From positions 21,985,112 to 22,049,111 of the forward strand of contig NC_072462.1 in assembly GCF_027596085.1 (NCBI RefSeq): a stretch of 64,000 nt of DNA. The letters run 5' to 3'. The notes beneath the pieces were generated by a model. That model ran no database searches and was not told the origin of the DNA. It worked only from the letters and a program-made list of their open reading frames with translations. Shown here in pieces: positions 50,804 through 64,000 of this stretch. This DNA comes from Anoplopoma fimbria (Eukaryota; Chordata; Actinopteri; Perciformes; Anoplopomatidae). Within the stretch, counting starts at the first letter, position 1. Every line of letters begins with the position of its first letter. A program made the position numbers and the translations under genes.

Positions 50804-50872
50804 TTTACATTACATTACATTACAGTCATTTAGCAGATGCTTTTATCCAAAGCGACTTATAGGAAGTGCTGC
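50804..50872 (-). mobile_element. Truncated retroposon end
   Basis: On the minus strand it reads cctataagtcgctttggata, aaagcatctgctaaatgact and then a (gtaat)n tail. This is an extremely common 3' end of teleost SINE/LINE retroposons. It is 5'-truncated to under 70 bases. Confidence 0.7.
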
Positions 50873-51415
50873 AGCGAGACTCATTGTGGACATGGAGGGT
50901 TTATAATTAGGAGAATGGAGATAAAGTTTTTTTGTCATTTCACTGCTCACCAAGCAGGAACTCTGGGTCTGAAAAATTCAGTCAATTGGGAAGTGCCTTT
51001 AGCTTGCATACCTTTTAATGGTCCTCTGGTTGCAAATAGAAGTCAGAGCACCACTTACCTTGATTAGATTGGCATTAGCTTAATATTTTGAGAAGAGTGT
51101 TTGTTTGCTTGCCTCACTTGTTCGCATAGAGTGCTGGCTTTGCCATGACTGTAAAAGTGGTCGGGTAAATTAATCATCCACGTCATGCTGTCTCCATCTG
51201 CTAGCATACATCAAACATCAAAAAGACCTTGACTATTATTATCATGGGCTACAGATGGGTTACAGGTTTATTGCTGTGCACATAATATAACAGACTTATT
51301 AGGTTACCATTACACTAGATTTGAGAGGTTTGAGGGAGGTGTTCATTTACAGTAGATGATCTTTATTTAGTAAATTAGGGTCCCATGTAGAGTTAAATAG
51401 ACCATATAGCAGGGT

Positions 51416-51485
51416 ATAAGATAAGATAAGATAAGATAATCCTTTATTAGTCCCGCAGCGGGGAAATTTGCAGGCTTACAGCAAA
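51416..51485 (-). mobile_element. Truncated retroposon end with (TTATC)n tail
   Basis: On the minus strand it reads ccccgctgcgggactaataa, agg and then attatcttatcttatcttat. This is a familiar fish LINE-type 3' end with a pentanucleotide tail. Confidence 0.65.
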
Positions 51486-51489
51486 TTTG

Positions 51490-51768
51490 TTTTAGGGCAT
51501 GGCTTCCTTGTGATTGACAGGTCGCTACCATGGTGTTGTCCGGTCTGGGAGTTGTACCTGCTTTTGTCTTATGACTTAAAACCTTTTACACTGTGTTTTC
51601 AGTTCTTGACACTTAATCAAAATGAACAGTGACATTTTGGTCACCTAAAAATATCCAAGATGGTGACGGCCAAAATGCTGAACTCAAGGCTTCAAAACCG
51701 CCACCTACAAACAAATGGGTGACGTCACGTTGAATAATTCTACTTCTTACGTACAGTCTATCCTGCAC
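51490..51768. mobile_element. Dispersed teleost repeat (internally shortened)
   Basis: ggcatggcttccttgtgatt at the left and aagatggtgacggccaaaat, gaggcttcaaaac-like and atgggtgacgtcacg at the right follow a common fish repeat that I recall, ending in cagtctat. It has no coding content. The class is unknown. Confidence 0.5.
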
Positions 51769-52522
51769 ATGCAGCATTGATTAGAGCTTTAATTCTAAAC
51801 ATCATTGCCACTGTTAGTTGCTTAATTGCCCAGAATGCAGCACTGTGGCGGCGCCTCTGATGTGACAGGGAGATTAATCAAGAAAAATGAACTGCTTGTG
51901 TCTCAGGACAGGGCCCATCTACCCTCAAATAGAAGTATAATGAGGAAGAGGAGGGGAGCATTGAAGAGCAGAATAATGAGAAGAGAGATTGATTGAGGGG
52001 AGAGGAAAGACGTCAGTGATGTGGTTGTTAGTGTTTTGTGTTAGAACACCAGTGAGTGAAGGGGTTCATTTTCCAAAACATTTATCGAGCTTTATTACAA
52101 TAATAAAGACATTCTTCGGAAGACTATGACAGTATATTGGCATTCTCTAACTCCTTCTTCTGTAATTAACAGTTGTGGTTTTCAGTGAGCCTCGCAGGGT
52201 CATAAAACTTAATCAGCGTGTTATTAGAGTCACAATCAAAGTTCCATTCATTTGCCAAATACAACAGGTGAAATAACCTGACTTGATTAACTGGTGCTGA
52301 CACAAAGCAGTGCTTTAACAAAGCCGCATGCCGATACAGTAGTGCAAGCAAAAGTAGAATGTGGGCTTCACATTGGAAATATGTAAAACAGTACCATGTT
52401 ATGAATACAGTATATATCACCAGGTAGGTTTTGATCTTTATGATTGTATTTAGATTTTTTCTTTTTTCTTATGAAAAGTCATGTCTCCACTCTACCTGAG
52501 ATCTTTGATGTGAAGCAACAAT

Positions 52523-52630
<108 letters not shown>

Positions 52631-52704
52631 CAGATGTGTCAGGGAATTAAAAGCATTACGAGTCTTTTAAAGTAAGTCTCTGCAAGTTTTACACACTTGA
52701 ATTT

Positions 52705-52978
52705 GGGAAGCTCCTCCCATCTCTCAGAAGGGATCCTGTCAAGCTCAGTCATATTGGATGGGGGTGCGTCTGTCAGCTGTCATCCTCATGTCTCTCCACT
52801 GTGGCGTTCCAGTCAGGGCTCTGGCTAGGCCATTTAAGAACATTAGACTTATCCACTGGCCTCTCCAGAATTGTCTTGCATGCTTCTGTTAGCCGTCATG
52901 CTGAAAGGTGGACCTTCACCCCAATGTGAGGTCATGTCAACTCTGAAGCAGGCTTTCTTCAATGACTTCTCTGTATTG
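52705..52978. mobile_element. Dispersed fish DNA-repeat fragment
   Basis: agctcctcccatctctcaga, gtcagggctctggctaggcc, tgctgaaaggtggaccttca and aactctgaagcaggctttct occur in the order of a well-known fish repeat often seen in salmonid and percomorph sequence. Internal deletions are evident. I cannot name the family with certainty. Confidence 0.55.
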
Positions 52979-53060
52979 ACATGTAGTGTAAAGCGCTTTT
53001 AGTGGTCAGAAGACTAGAAAAGGCGCTATATAAATGCAAGTTCATATACCATTTATCAGT
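52979..53060 (+). mobile_element. LINE-type 3' end
   Basis: gtagtgtaaagcgcttttag, aaaggcgctatataaatgca and then agttcatataccatttatca. This is a standard fish non-LTR 3' end, in + orientation and directly next to the preceding repeat. Confidence 0.6.
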
Positions 53061-54074
53061 CATTATTACTATCAGATGTAGTGTTGCACAACTGCAATTT
53101 GTTCTGGGACATATTGCATTGTGGTGTTGTTAGAAAGATGCATTTAGTCAAGAACAGTTAGATACAATTTATTATTCTGAAATGGGCCCATCTGAAGGAG
53201 TATATTTCGATGCCAATACTGTATTTACTTTAGGTACAATTTGGAATTCAAAACCTTAACTTGTAATAGTATTTGCACACTGTGGTATTGCTACTTTTAC
53301 TTAAAGGAGCCGTTTAGTCGTTAATGTTATTTCTAACACAAGTGCTTTTCCTGCTGTGACAAGTCAAAATATCTGCTGTGAAAAGGTCTATTAAATTCTC
53401 GAGATTATCTGCAGGATGAATGGTGCAAACTGGATGCAGCTGAGCTCAGTGCCATGGCAAAGGCTGAGAACTCATTCACATTTTACAACTCACAACAACT
53501 TACACATTTTCTGAACATAGTTTTGAGACAGCCGTCTATTATTGTACACAAAAAACAATTGAAAATTGATGATTATGATATGATAATATAATGTTATTCT
53601 TCACCGCTCTGAAGTCAGACTACTAAATTCTCTAGAGCAGAAAAATGTTGGTGTGTTTGTGTGTCTGCTTCTTTTGTGCATGCACCTTTCATAGCCATGT
53701 GTGCTCTCAAGCTGTGTCAAATCCAATTGAAACTGAGATAAACTGAACTCAGCTCACAATAAACTGAGCTGTAGTGTTGTCAAACACTATATAAAGTCCA
53801 TAAGAAGCAGCTTATTGACTCTTTTTCATGCCTTTCTGTATTGCAAACAGCTGGAACAAACAGCTTGTAATCTGTCTTAAAATCTGTTCCCCATCACTGA
53901 GGCTTCAGCTCAACCTGACAGCACAGATAAGAAGTGTTTGCTGTGGCAGCAGGGTGTGTTCGCACTGCAGTGGTGCTGGTTAGATTAGATTAGATTGATT
54001 GCATCTGTAAATACAGTTTTGATTATGTGACCCTTTTCATGTTAAATCAGTTAACCCTACATGTTATTGTAAAT

Positions 54075-55135
54075 TGTTCAATTCAATTAAATTCAATTCA
54101 GTTTATTTTGTATAGCCCAGAATCACAAATTACAAATTTGCCTCAGAGGGCTTTACAATCTGTGCACATGCGACATCCTCTGTCCTTCCTCACATCGGCA
54201 CAGGAAAAACTCCCCTAAAAATAAAAGTAACCCTGCATTGATTGAGCGCAGCTCTCTAGTTGGGTAATATGGAACTATAAGTTCCTTAAGATAAGACGGT
54301 GCCTGACCAGTTAGAGCTTTGTAGGTAAGTAAAAGAATTTTAAATTCTATTCTTGATTTAACAGGGAGCCAGTGCAGAGAAGCTAATACTGGAGTAATAT
54401 CTTTTCTTAGTTTTTGTTAGAACACGTGCTGCAGCATTCTGGATCAACTGTAAAGATCTAAGAGACCTATTAGAGCAGCCTGATAATAAGGAGTTACAGT
54501 AATCTAGTCTAGAGGTAACAAATGCATGAACTAGTTTTTCTGCATCACTTTGAGACAGGATTTGCCTGATTTTCGCAATGTTACGTAAATGAAAAAAGGC
54601 TGTCCTTGAGATCTGTTTTATATAAGAGTTAAAAGACAGATCCTGGTCAAAGATAACTCCAAGGTTCTTAACGGTAGTGCTGGATGCCAGAGCAATGCCA
54701 TCTAGAGAAACTATATCGTTAGATAATTGAATTCGAAGGTGATCTGGGCCTAGTAGGATAACTTCTGTTTTTTCAGAGTTTAACATTAAGAAGTTACAGG
54801 TCATCCAGGTTTTTATGTCCGTAAGACATGCTTGAAGTTTAGAGAACTGGTTAGTTTTGTCTGGCTTAATTGATAGATATAACTGGGTATCATCTGCATA
54901 ACAATGAAAGTTTACTGAGTGTTTTCTGATAATATTCCCCAAGGGAAGCATATATAAGGTAAATAAAATAGGTCCAAGAACAGACCCCTGTGGAACTCCG
55001 TGACTAACCCTGGTTTTCATCGAGCTTTCATTGTTTACATATACAAACTGAGATCGGTCTGATAAATACGACTTAAACCAGCTAAGTGCGGTTCCTTTAA
55101 TGCCTATAAGATGCTCCAATCTCTGTAATAGGTTA
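54075..55135 (-). pseudogene. L2/CR1-group LINE reverse transcriptase pseudogene with 3' end
   Basis: The minus-strand frame to the stop at 54358 carries reverse transcriptase motifs: GIKGTALSWFKSYLSDR, SHGVPQGSVLGPILFTLY and the catalytic YADDTQLYLS (residues 84-87 counting from the start at 55149), then LNSEKTEVILLG, VKNLGVIFD, RLDYCNSLL and LQLIQNAAARVLT. Near 54405 a frameshift moves coding to DITPVLASLHWLPVKSRIEF and KILLLTYKALTGQAPSYL, ending about 54245. After a deletion, the 3' end follows (54075-54200): gggctatacaaaataaactg and gaattgaattt-type tail repeats. Upstream sequence (endonuclease and RT start) is missing by 5' truncation, usual for LINEs. Such enzymes copy RNA at nicked target DNA. 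This copy is inactive and antisense to whrn. Confidence 0.9.
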
Positions 55136-56628
55136 ATAAATTGTTCCATTGTAGACGCTGATAAAGGTAAAGGTTTATGTGGAGATTATTCTCAGCTGCC
55201 TCAGATGTGCTGCAGTGCTTCAGCAATGACAGATATGGTGTTGGGTCACTTTGGGTTGTTGGAAAACACCCAAGAAACTGAAACGTATATGAATCTGAAT
55301 GTCTTTAATCCCAAGTTTGCGTTGGCTGCTGCTCTAAGAGAACATTGAAGTGATAGTAAAGGTTCAGCTGGCTGACCAGAGTTAAGTTGGAATAGAACAA
55401 AGAACCAGTAACATTTGAGGGCTTTTTTTAAATGCTAAACACTACATCTAGTCTAAATGCCAGACAAAGTATTTTAAAGACCAGCGACTTTGTGCTGTTT
55501 TGTAAAGGTGACAAATTGATTACAGCTATGTTGACCTGTAAAATTAATACAGTCAGTGTAAAGCACTACGATGAGCAAACTACCCACCATTATTGTCTGA
55601 ACCCAGAACATTTCTTTCATTTTTATGGGACAAAGGGCTATTTGTTTCCACAGTATCTGAGCTGTGACCTGTGACTTTAAAGGCCACTAGTGGTATAATA
55701 TATACAGTTGGTAACCACTAAAAATTACTTTTTGTAATATTTGATCATATTTGATCACTATATACTGACACATAAGATTATTTATAAAAAAATCTGGTTC
55801 TTCTGCCTCCTTTAAGAACTCCTAATTGACTCCTCAGCTCTGATTGGTTGCTTTCCTTCGAGCACGTTGGAATGTTGGAAATGCCTTTAGGAGCACTAAA
55901 ATAGGAAGAGGAACCTGTTTTATTTTCACAAATTGTTTCCTTTACTAATGTAAGGATATATTGATAGTTTGAGGAAATTGAACTGTAGCTTTAATACCTC
56001 AGACGTACACACTAGTATCCAGGAGAATATATACACAATACAGCAAAGTAATGATGGATACCAATGAGAGGAAAGCCAAGGGAGGCTGTAGTACAGATCA
56101 AGTAGTAAAAGTTCAGTTTGAGGTTGATGTGATGCCACAGCCTCATTCAGCACAGACGAGGGTCCCTGATACACCTCAGAGAGTTGACTCCAGGTAAAAG
56201 CGCCAACACACCAGCTCATTATAGGAGATACGGTCCAAGGTGATGTTTGGTATGGACATCATTATACTCCTGCTGCCGCTGCCCCCAGGCTCAACCCTTT
56301 GATAGAATGTGAAATTACATATGAAAGCCTTTTCCATTACATATTAAACAGTCCTTCCCTTGAACCTGTCAGCAAGCAAAGAATACTTTATTCCTTGTGT
56401 GGCCTAATTATTTCTGTTGTTCAGATCTGCTGCAATTACTTTTGACAAGAAACCTACAGTCTACTTAACTCACCTTGATCCACTTAACGTTTTTATACAC
56501 CTCCACCACCTCTGTCTCTGACCTTTGACCTATTAAACCTATGCATGCGGCAGTCTCTGGCTGGTCCACCCTTACCTTCTTGTTCAGTCCCCCCTGCCAT
56601 GCCTCTGTGTTCGCTCCCCTCCCCGCAG

Positions 56629-56837
56629 GTAGGAGACCAGATCTTGGAGGTGAATGGCCGCAGCTTTCTGAGCATCCCGCACGACGAAGCCGTTAGAGTC
56701 CTGAAGTCGTCACAGCACCTGATGATGACGGTGAAAGACGTGGGCCGCCTGCCGCACGCCAGGACAGTGGTGGGGGAGACCAAGTGGATCGCCAGCTCGC
56801 AGATCGGAGAGAGCTCAGCCAACAGCAGCATGGCAGG
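56629..56837 (+). CDS. whrn: Whirlin exon: C-terminal half of PDZ2 and post-PDZ2 segment
   Basis: 209 bases, 69 codons plus two bases, entering in phase 0. It starts VGDQILEVNGRSFLSIPHDE, continuing AVRVLKSSQHLMMTVKDVGR and LPHARTVVGETKWIASSQIG, and ends with SSMA and the first two bases of a Gly codon. HDEAVRVLKSS is the second PDZ helix, whose leading His marks a class I ligand preference. LMMTV is the closing strand. ETKWIASS follows PDZ2 in whirlin. The acceptor is ccccgcag and the donor gtgagt, at 56838. An in-frame stop follows two codons past the donor, so splicing is required. Confidence 0.96.
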
Positions 56838-59864
<3,027 letters not shown>

Positions 59865-59901
59865 ATTCTCAATGGACAAAGGAGCCTCTGCAGCAGGAAA
59901 G
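59865..59901 (+). CDS. whrn: Whirlin 37-nt microexon
   Basis: The preceding exon ends in phase 2. The first base here (a) completes GGA (Gly), and twelve codons follow, FSMDKGASAAGK, ending in phase 0. The acceptor is ctgcttctctgcag and the donor gtgaga. From memory, mammalian whirlin at this place reads G-FLGDLTTEGINK before PGFYKGP, also exactly twelve residues after the Gly. Length, phase, the initial Phe and the final Lys therefore agree, while the middle is divergent. The segment lies in the flexible region after PDZ2, before the second helical harmonin-homology domain. The next exon (expected to start with a PGFYKG-like sequence) was not found before 64000. Confidence rests on splice sites and phase, since 37 bases alone are weak evidence. 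Confidence 0.75.
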
Positions 59902-61984
59902 GTGAGATGCACACAAAGTTTGACTCATTTCCATTTTGTGTGTGTATGTGTGCACATCAAACACAGGACTACCAGTGTTTGGGGTGTTTCTCTCAGGACA
60001 ATGGTCTATATGTCGTTTTTGTCAAAGGAGACTTTAAAGAGAGCATAGACAATGGCTTCAGTTTCCCATTGGAAAGTGCTGTCTGACAGCAAAGTGAAGC
60101 AGTGAAGATATTCTAGATCTAGTGTACACTTAAACTGATATAGATTTTTTTGGTGCCAAAAATGTGTTTTACAGTTGCCCCTGTGCACAGCATTACATTG
60201 ATTTGCTCCTGTACTGTGTGTAATAAACTGACTATGGATGAATTCCACATACAATGGCACTTCAAAAATTCCACACTATCCCTTTAACTCACTCGCCATA
60301 CCCTGTACTTCTACTAACTTTACTGTTAACTTTGACTGTGACTTTGCAAAGCAAGAAAGAGTGTGTAGGAAAGGAGAAATACTAAGATGAGAAAGTTGGA
60401 GGAGACAGCAGCTGACGACAGAGAAAGAAAGGAGGTGAGAGAGGGGGGAGGAAGGTGACAGGGAGAGCTCGCTTTACATTATGGAAGCTCTGATGGACAG
60501 TCTTCCCCTGGCAGACTGGGGAGGCAATGTACTGTAGCAACACTGTAAGAGAGAGAGGGAGTGAGGGACAGGCTGGATGTGGGAGGTATTTTCGATGGAA
60601 GAGGAGCACATTCTCTCCAGGCTTGGGTGCAAAGAGGTTTTAAAAGTGAATCATTGCCATGCAACACATGCCGCTGTGCCCCTTCTTTTAAAAGATGCCC
60701 TTTTCTGATGAATAACTAAGATGCATAGAGCTGCTGACTTATCAGCAGCTCTGAGATAAAAGGGTCAAAACAATCTGCAGGACGTTTAATAGATGTTAAA
60801 GTATTTCCACTATATGCAGGCTGCCAAATCCACTCACCAAGTTACTCACAAGTATTCTTATACAGTAACAACTAAATATTTTGTGCTGCTTGGTCAAGGG
60901 TTAAGAAAATATTGTCTTGGTGGGTTAAAACTTATCGTCTAGAACTTGCTACGGGTCCAGGATTTTCCATTATTTTCCCCTAAGTTTCTCTTCTTATCCC
61001 TCTTTTCTCTAAGTTTGTGATCATCATGACAAGTCTGCTAATGCTGCATCAGCGTCTCTTCATTGACTTTGTATATAATCATTCCACCACTGAAACTTAC
61101 AATTTTGTAGATAACAAAATCATGCTTTGTGAATGAGAAGAGGCTGTAATTATTTGTGCAACAGGATAACATAAGTATAGGTCATTTAAAAGCATTTGAA
61201 CCAACAACCAAGGCTGTCACCAGTCACTCTATGAACATTAACACGTCAGTCAAAGCATTGCAACTACCTGATCTATAATACCTGCAGCACTACAGACTGT
61301 GTGTGGTGGTTGTGTGTGAAAAGCAGTTTCTGCTCCTCAGCAACCTCCACTAGTCAGCCTGGAGAATTTATGGCCAAACTCGCCTTTCTGATCCAGTCTC
61401 TTATGTGTGCAGAGAAATAACTTGTTCTGTTGGAAAACTGCCAGAACTGTATTGTGGGACTATGGACCCAACTAGATGACACACTAAAAAAAACCACTAA
61501 AGACTGCACAGTAATGAGGGGTCAGAAATACAGGGTTTCTATATGTTCTCCCTGTCCTTGTGCAAAACTCGGCGACCTTTTAAAAACGTCCCTTTTGGAG
61601 AGCATCATGCGTCAGATCTCTACTGTATTTGTAGAAGTGCTTTTGAGATTATTTGGCATTTCTGCTTAATTCCACAATTGACTGTGAAACCAAGCAGGCG
61701 TGATAAAGGTTGCTCAATCCGAGACTCCATTGTTGCTGTTTTATGACTGGTGTCTTTGTTTCACAAGTTTCACGTCTGCCCTGTCTAGAGTCTGTGCACC
61801 TCTGCCAAACACAATTACAATGAGAGCTAGGAATTTGATGCAAACATCTGTTCGGATACTTTCATCAACATTCCCAAACATATCATGACAGTTCTGATTT
61901 GTGTTATAGTAAAACAACCACATCAATCCTTCCATTAATCTTATAAGAAAACAAAGAACACATGCCTTAATGAGACACTGTCCT

Positions 61985-62195
61985 AAGGCTGTCCTTGACT
62001 AAATAAATTCTTAGTCGATTAATTGGTTAGTTGAATTAATCGACTGATCAAAGAATCACACAACAGCACCACTCTAAATCTTGTGTTATTAGAGATGTCC
62101 TCAGTAGTTTCTTGGAAATAAATAATTCATCGCGAATAAAAAGCATGAAAAAAGACTAAAATGATCATTCAACTAATCTAAGAGAGGGCAGCACT
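61985..62195. mobile_element. Dispersed repeat with AGTCGATTAATT palindrome
   Basis: A perfect 12-base inverted repeat, agtcgattaatt (62013-62024) and aattaatcgact (62034-62045), is followed by ataaataattcatcgcgaat and gatcattcaactaatctaag, then agagggcagc. The pattern matches a fish repeat of 'tagtcgactaat' type that I recall. The class is unknown. Confidence 0.5.
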
Positions 62196-62774
62196 TCACT
62201 TTGCAATCCACTCAGGTTTAAAAACATAAAAGTCTCATCAGGTGTGAGACATTACACAGTTAATTTAGTAAATCTTTCAATGAGGGGAGAGCAGAGAAAG
62301 AGCTAATTCTGAGATTCAAAAGAAATCATTATCTTCAGCTTGAAAGCCCATATTTGTGAGATTTTCACCTCTCTTTTTCTTTGTAGCTGTCAAAGAAACA
62401 CCATGGCAATACTAATGGTTACCTCGCCCCACTACCCAACCCTTATTTCTCTTAATTACAGCAGAGCCGGGCAGTACAGATAATAAAACAGAGGCGTTCA
62501 GCCAAGCATTGCCAAGACAATTCATGTGAACAATACATGCTCTGCCCCTGGACTTCACAAATTGCAGCGATTCAGCATTTTCCTTTTTAAAGAGATATTT
62601 ATACTCCAGCAAGAAAGGTTAAAACGTCCTGAAGCAGGTCTTAAAATTTGAGGACACCTTTGTCTGTGTGATCAGCACAGAGTCCAATATTATGGACAGC
62701 ATAGTTTTAAGAGGATCGCTCTAAAGAATAGACATACAGACAATTATTCTGTTTTTTATTCTTCCATGCCACTG

Positions 62775-63010
62775 ATGGCCGTCACCAGAGGCATTATGTA
62801 TTCTGGTGTTTGTCCGTCCATCCCATTCTTGAGGGAATTTTCTTCAAATTTGGCTTTTATTTTGGTGGTCAAAAATCTCAGACACTTGACAAAATCCGAT
62901 TTTTGACACAACTTAAGAATTGATACGGTACTTATGGACATTTTACACAAATGTCTAATATGATAAAAATATAAGGTGTGACATTTCAGACTGCTATATG
63001 ACTGTTTGAC
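62775..63010 (+). repeat. Dispersed repeat family A, copy 3
   Basis: Contains tgtccgtccatcccattctt, gagggaattttcttcaaatt, ttggtggtcaaaa and ttacacaaatgtctaatatg. It aligns with copies at 37085 and 50230 on the same strand. Confidence 0.65.
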
Positions 63011-64000
63011 ATACAACTGTGATGCGTCTTATTTTAAAATTTGCTTAACTTTTCAGAGCCGAAGAAAAGTATATTTCGGATTTAGACTTACCACGTAGCC
63101 AGAGACTACAAATGCTGTTGCTCAGTATCAGCTCAGTTGCTCTGATCGGTTAAGGTTAATTAATGGAAATGTAAACAGTGTCTGCTGCAGGGCAGAAAAA
63201 AACATAAGCCAAACATGTTTGATGTAAAAACTTTAAGCCTCTATGTGTAGGATTTGAAAATCCTTGACTTGAGTGAGAGTGTCAGAAATTACAAGTGGTG
63301 GACAGCAATGAATGCCAGTGGTTGTACATTTTCAGTTAGTAAGTCAGTTGCATAGGAAGGAAAGTATTTAAAGTTAGGAAGTTATTTATAACATTCTAAT
63401 GTATAGCTTAACTGCTTGCATTACCTTATCTCATAAATTTAATCGATAACAAAACGTCAAAAATACACATCAAAAACATCAACCCAGTACTGTCGCTTTA
63501 AAAGACATAAAGGTAAAAACATAGCTCCATCCACAGATTGGTTGACTGAATCTCTTGGCTCTTACTGCCACATTACAAGAAATCTGTGAATAAACACCAA
63601 GGCAGACTACCATCATTTGATCAGTAGATGGTTTGTCCAATCCTCTCTACATGTGAAGCATTGTCAATATCTTTAAACCAGCAGCTTTTACCTGCTCCTG
63701 TCCTCTGTGGTCCCTCTACAGTACACACACTCTTCATGTCATTGAAGGGATTTTGATCCTGATTGTTAGTACGAGGTATATCAACACTATGATATTGTTG
63801 GTCTTGTATCATGCTGTTTGAACCATGCTGTGCGTCCATTTCAAAGCTGCGTCCGATAGACTGACCTTGATAAAATTACATGTTGTTTGATAGAGTGTCT
63901 TTGATCTCCCAAAAATAAATGGTCACCTTTCCATGCTTCAGTGCGGTACTAAGCAGAGGAAATCTTTGTGTATGTGACGTTTTTATGCGTGTACATCTTA

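Larger units (their letters stand above)
59902..64000 (+). other. whrn: Whirlin intron after the microexon (partial)
   Basis: Begins gtgaga and runs off the window. It contains the repeats at 61985 and 62775. No further exon was recognised on either strand. Confidence 0.65.

Noticed and set aside
59902..64000. Search for the next whirlin exon (PGFYKGP-like)
   Set aside because: No matching codons with an acceptor site were seen. The exon presumably lies beyond the window.

Overview
The window looks like teleost fish genomic DNA. It has no dense ORFs. It is AT-rich, packed with long (GT)n arrays and dispersed fish-type repeats, and carries a few short, well-bounded coding exons separated by large introns. 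The only host gene I can support is whirlin (whrn, also DFNB31), on the + strand. Four consecutive internal exons are visible: 24048-24266 (end of PDZ1 plus linker), 27783-27908 and 56629-56837 (the two halves of PDZ2), and a 37-nt microexon at 59865-59901. All have GT/AG boundaries and compatible phases, and together they read as one open frame of 158 codons. Neither the first exon (N-terminal domain and most of PDZ1) nor the exons after the microexon were found, so the window lies inside the gene.

Layout: 1-24047 is intron sequence upstream of the first visible exon. It holds GT microsatellites, a degenerate Tc1-like transposon (10746-12334), a TTAA-bounded MITE (13091-13566), several dispersed repeats, and a three-copy tandem array of a ~680-bp composite unit (20956-22890) running into a pogo-like transposon remnant (22895-23134). 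Between the first two exons (24267-27782) lies a decayed L1-like reverse transcriptase on the minus strand. The 28.7-kb intron 27909-56628 splits PDZ2. It carries a CACTG-bounded element, a Harbinger/MITE-like element, a templated 83-bp insertion flanked by 19-bp direct repeats, an (ATCT)n array, several LINE/SINE tails and an L2-like reverse transcriptase pseudogene (minus strand, 54075-55135). The remainder (56838-64000) is intronic apart from the microexon.

Functionally, the exons encode the part of a scaffold protein of hair-cell stereocilia and photoreceptors whose PDZ domains bind the C-termini of Usher-complex partners. Everything else is transposon-derived or simple repeat sequence. 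I found no CRISPR, operon, tRNA or rRNA, and no convincing second host gene. The most interesting items are the triplicated composite unit, the short ectopic duplications, the whirlin microexon, an acceptor tract built from a pentanucleotide microsatellite, and the one-sided orientation of the GT arrays.
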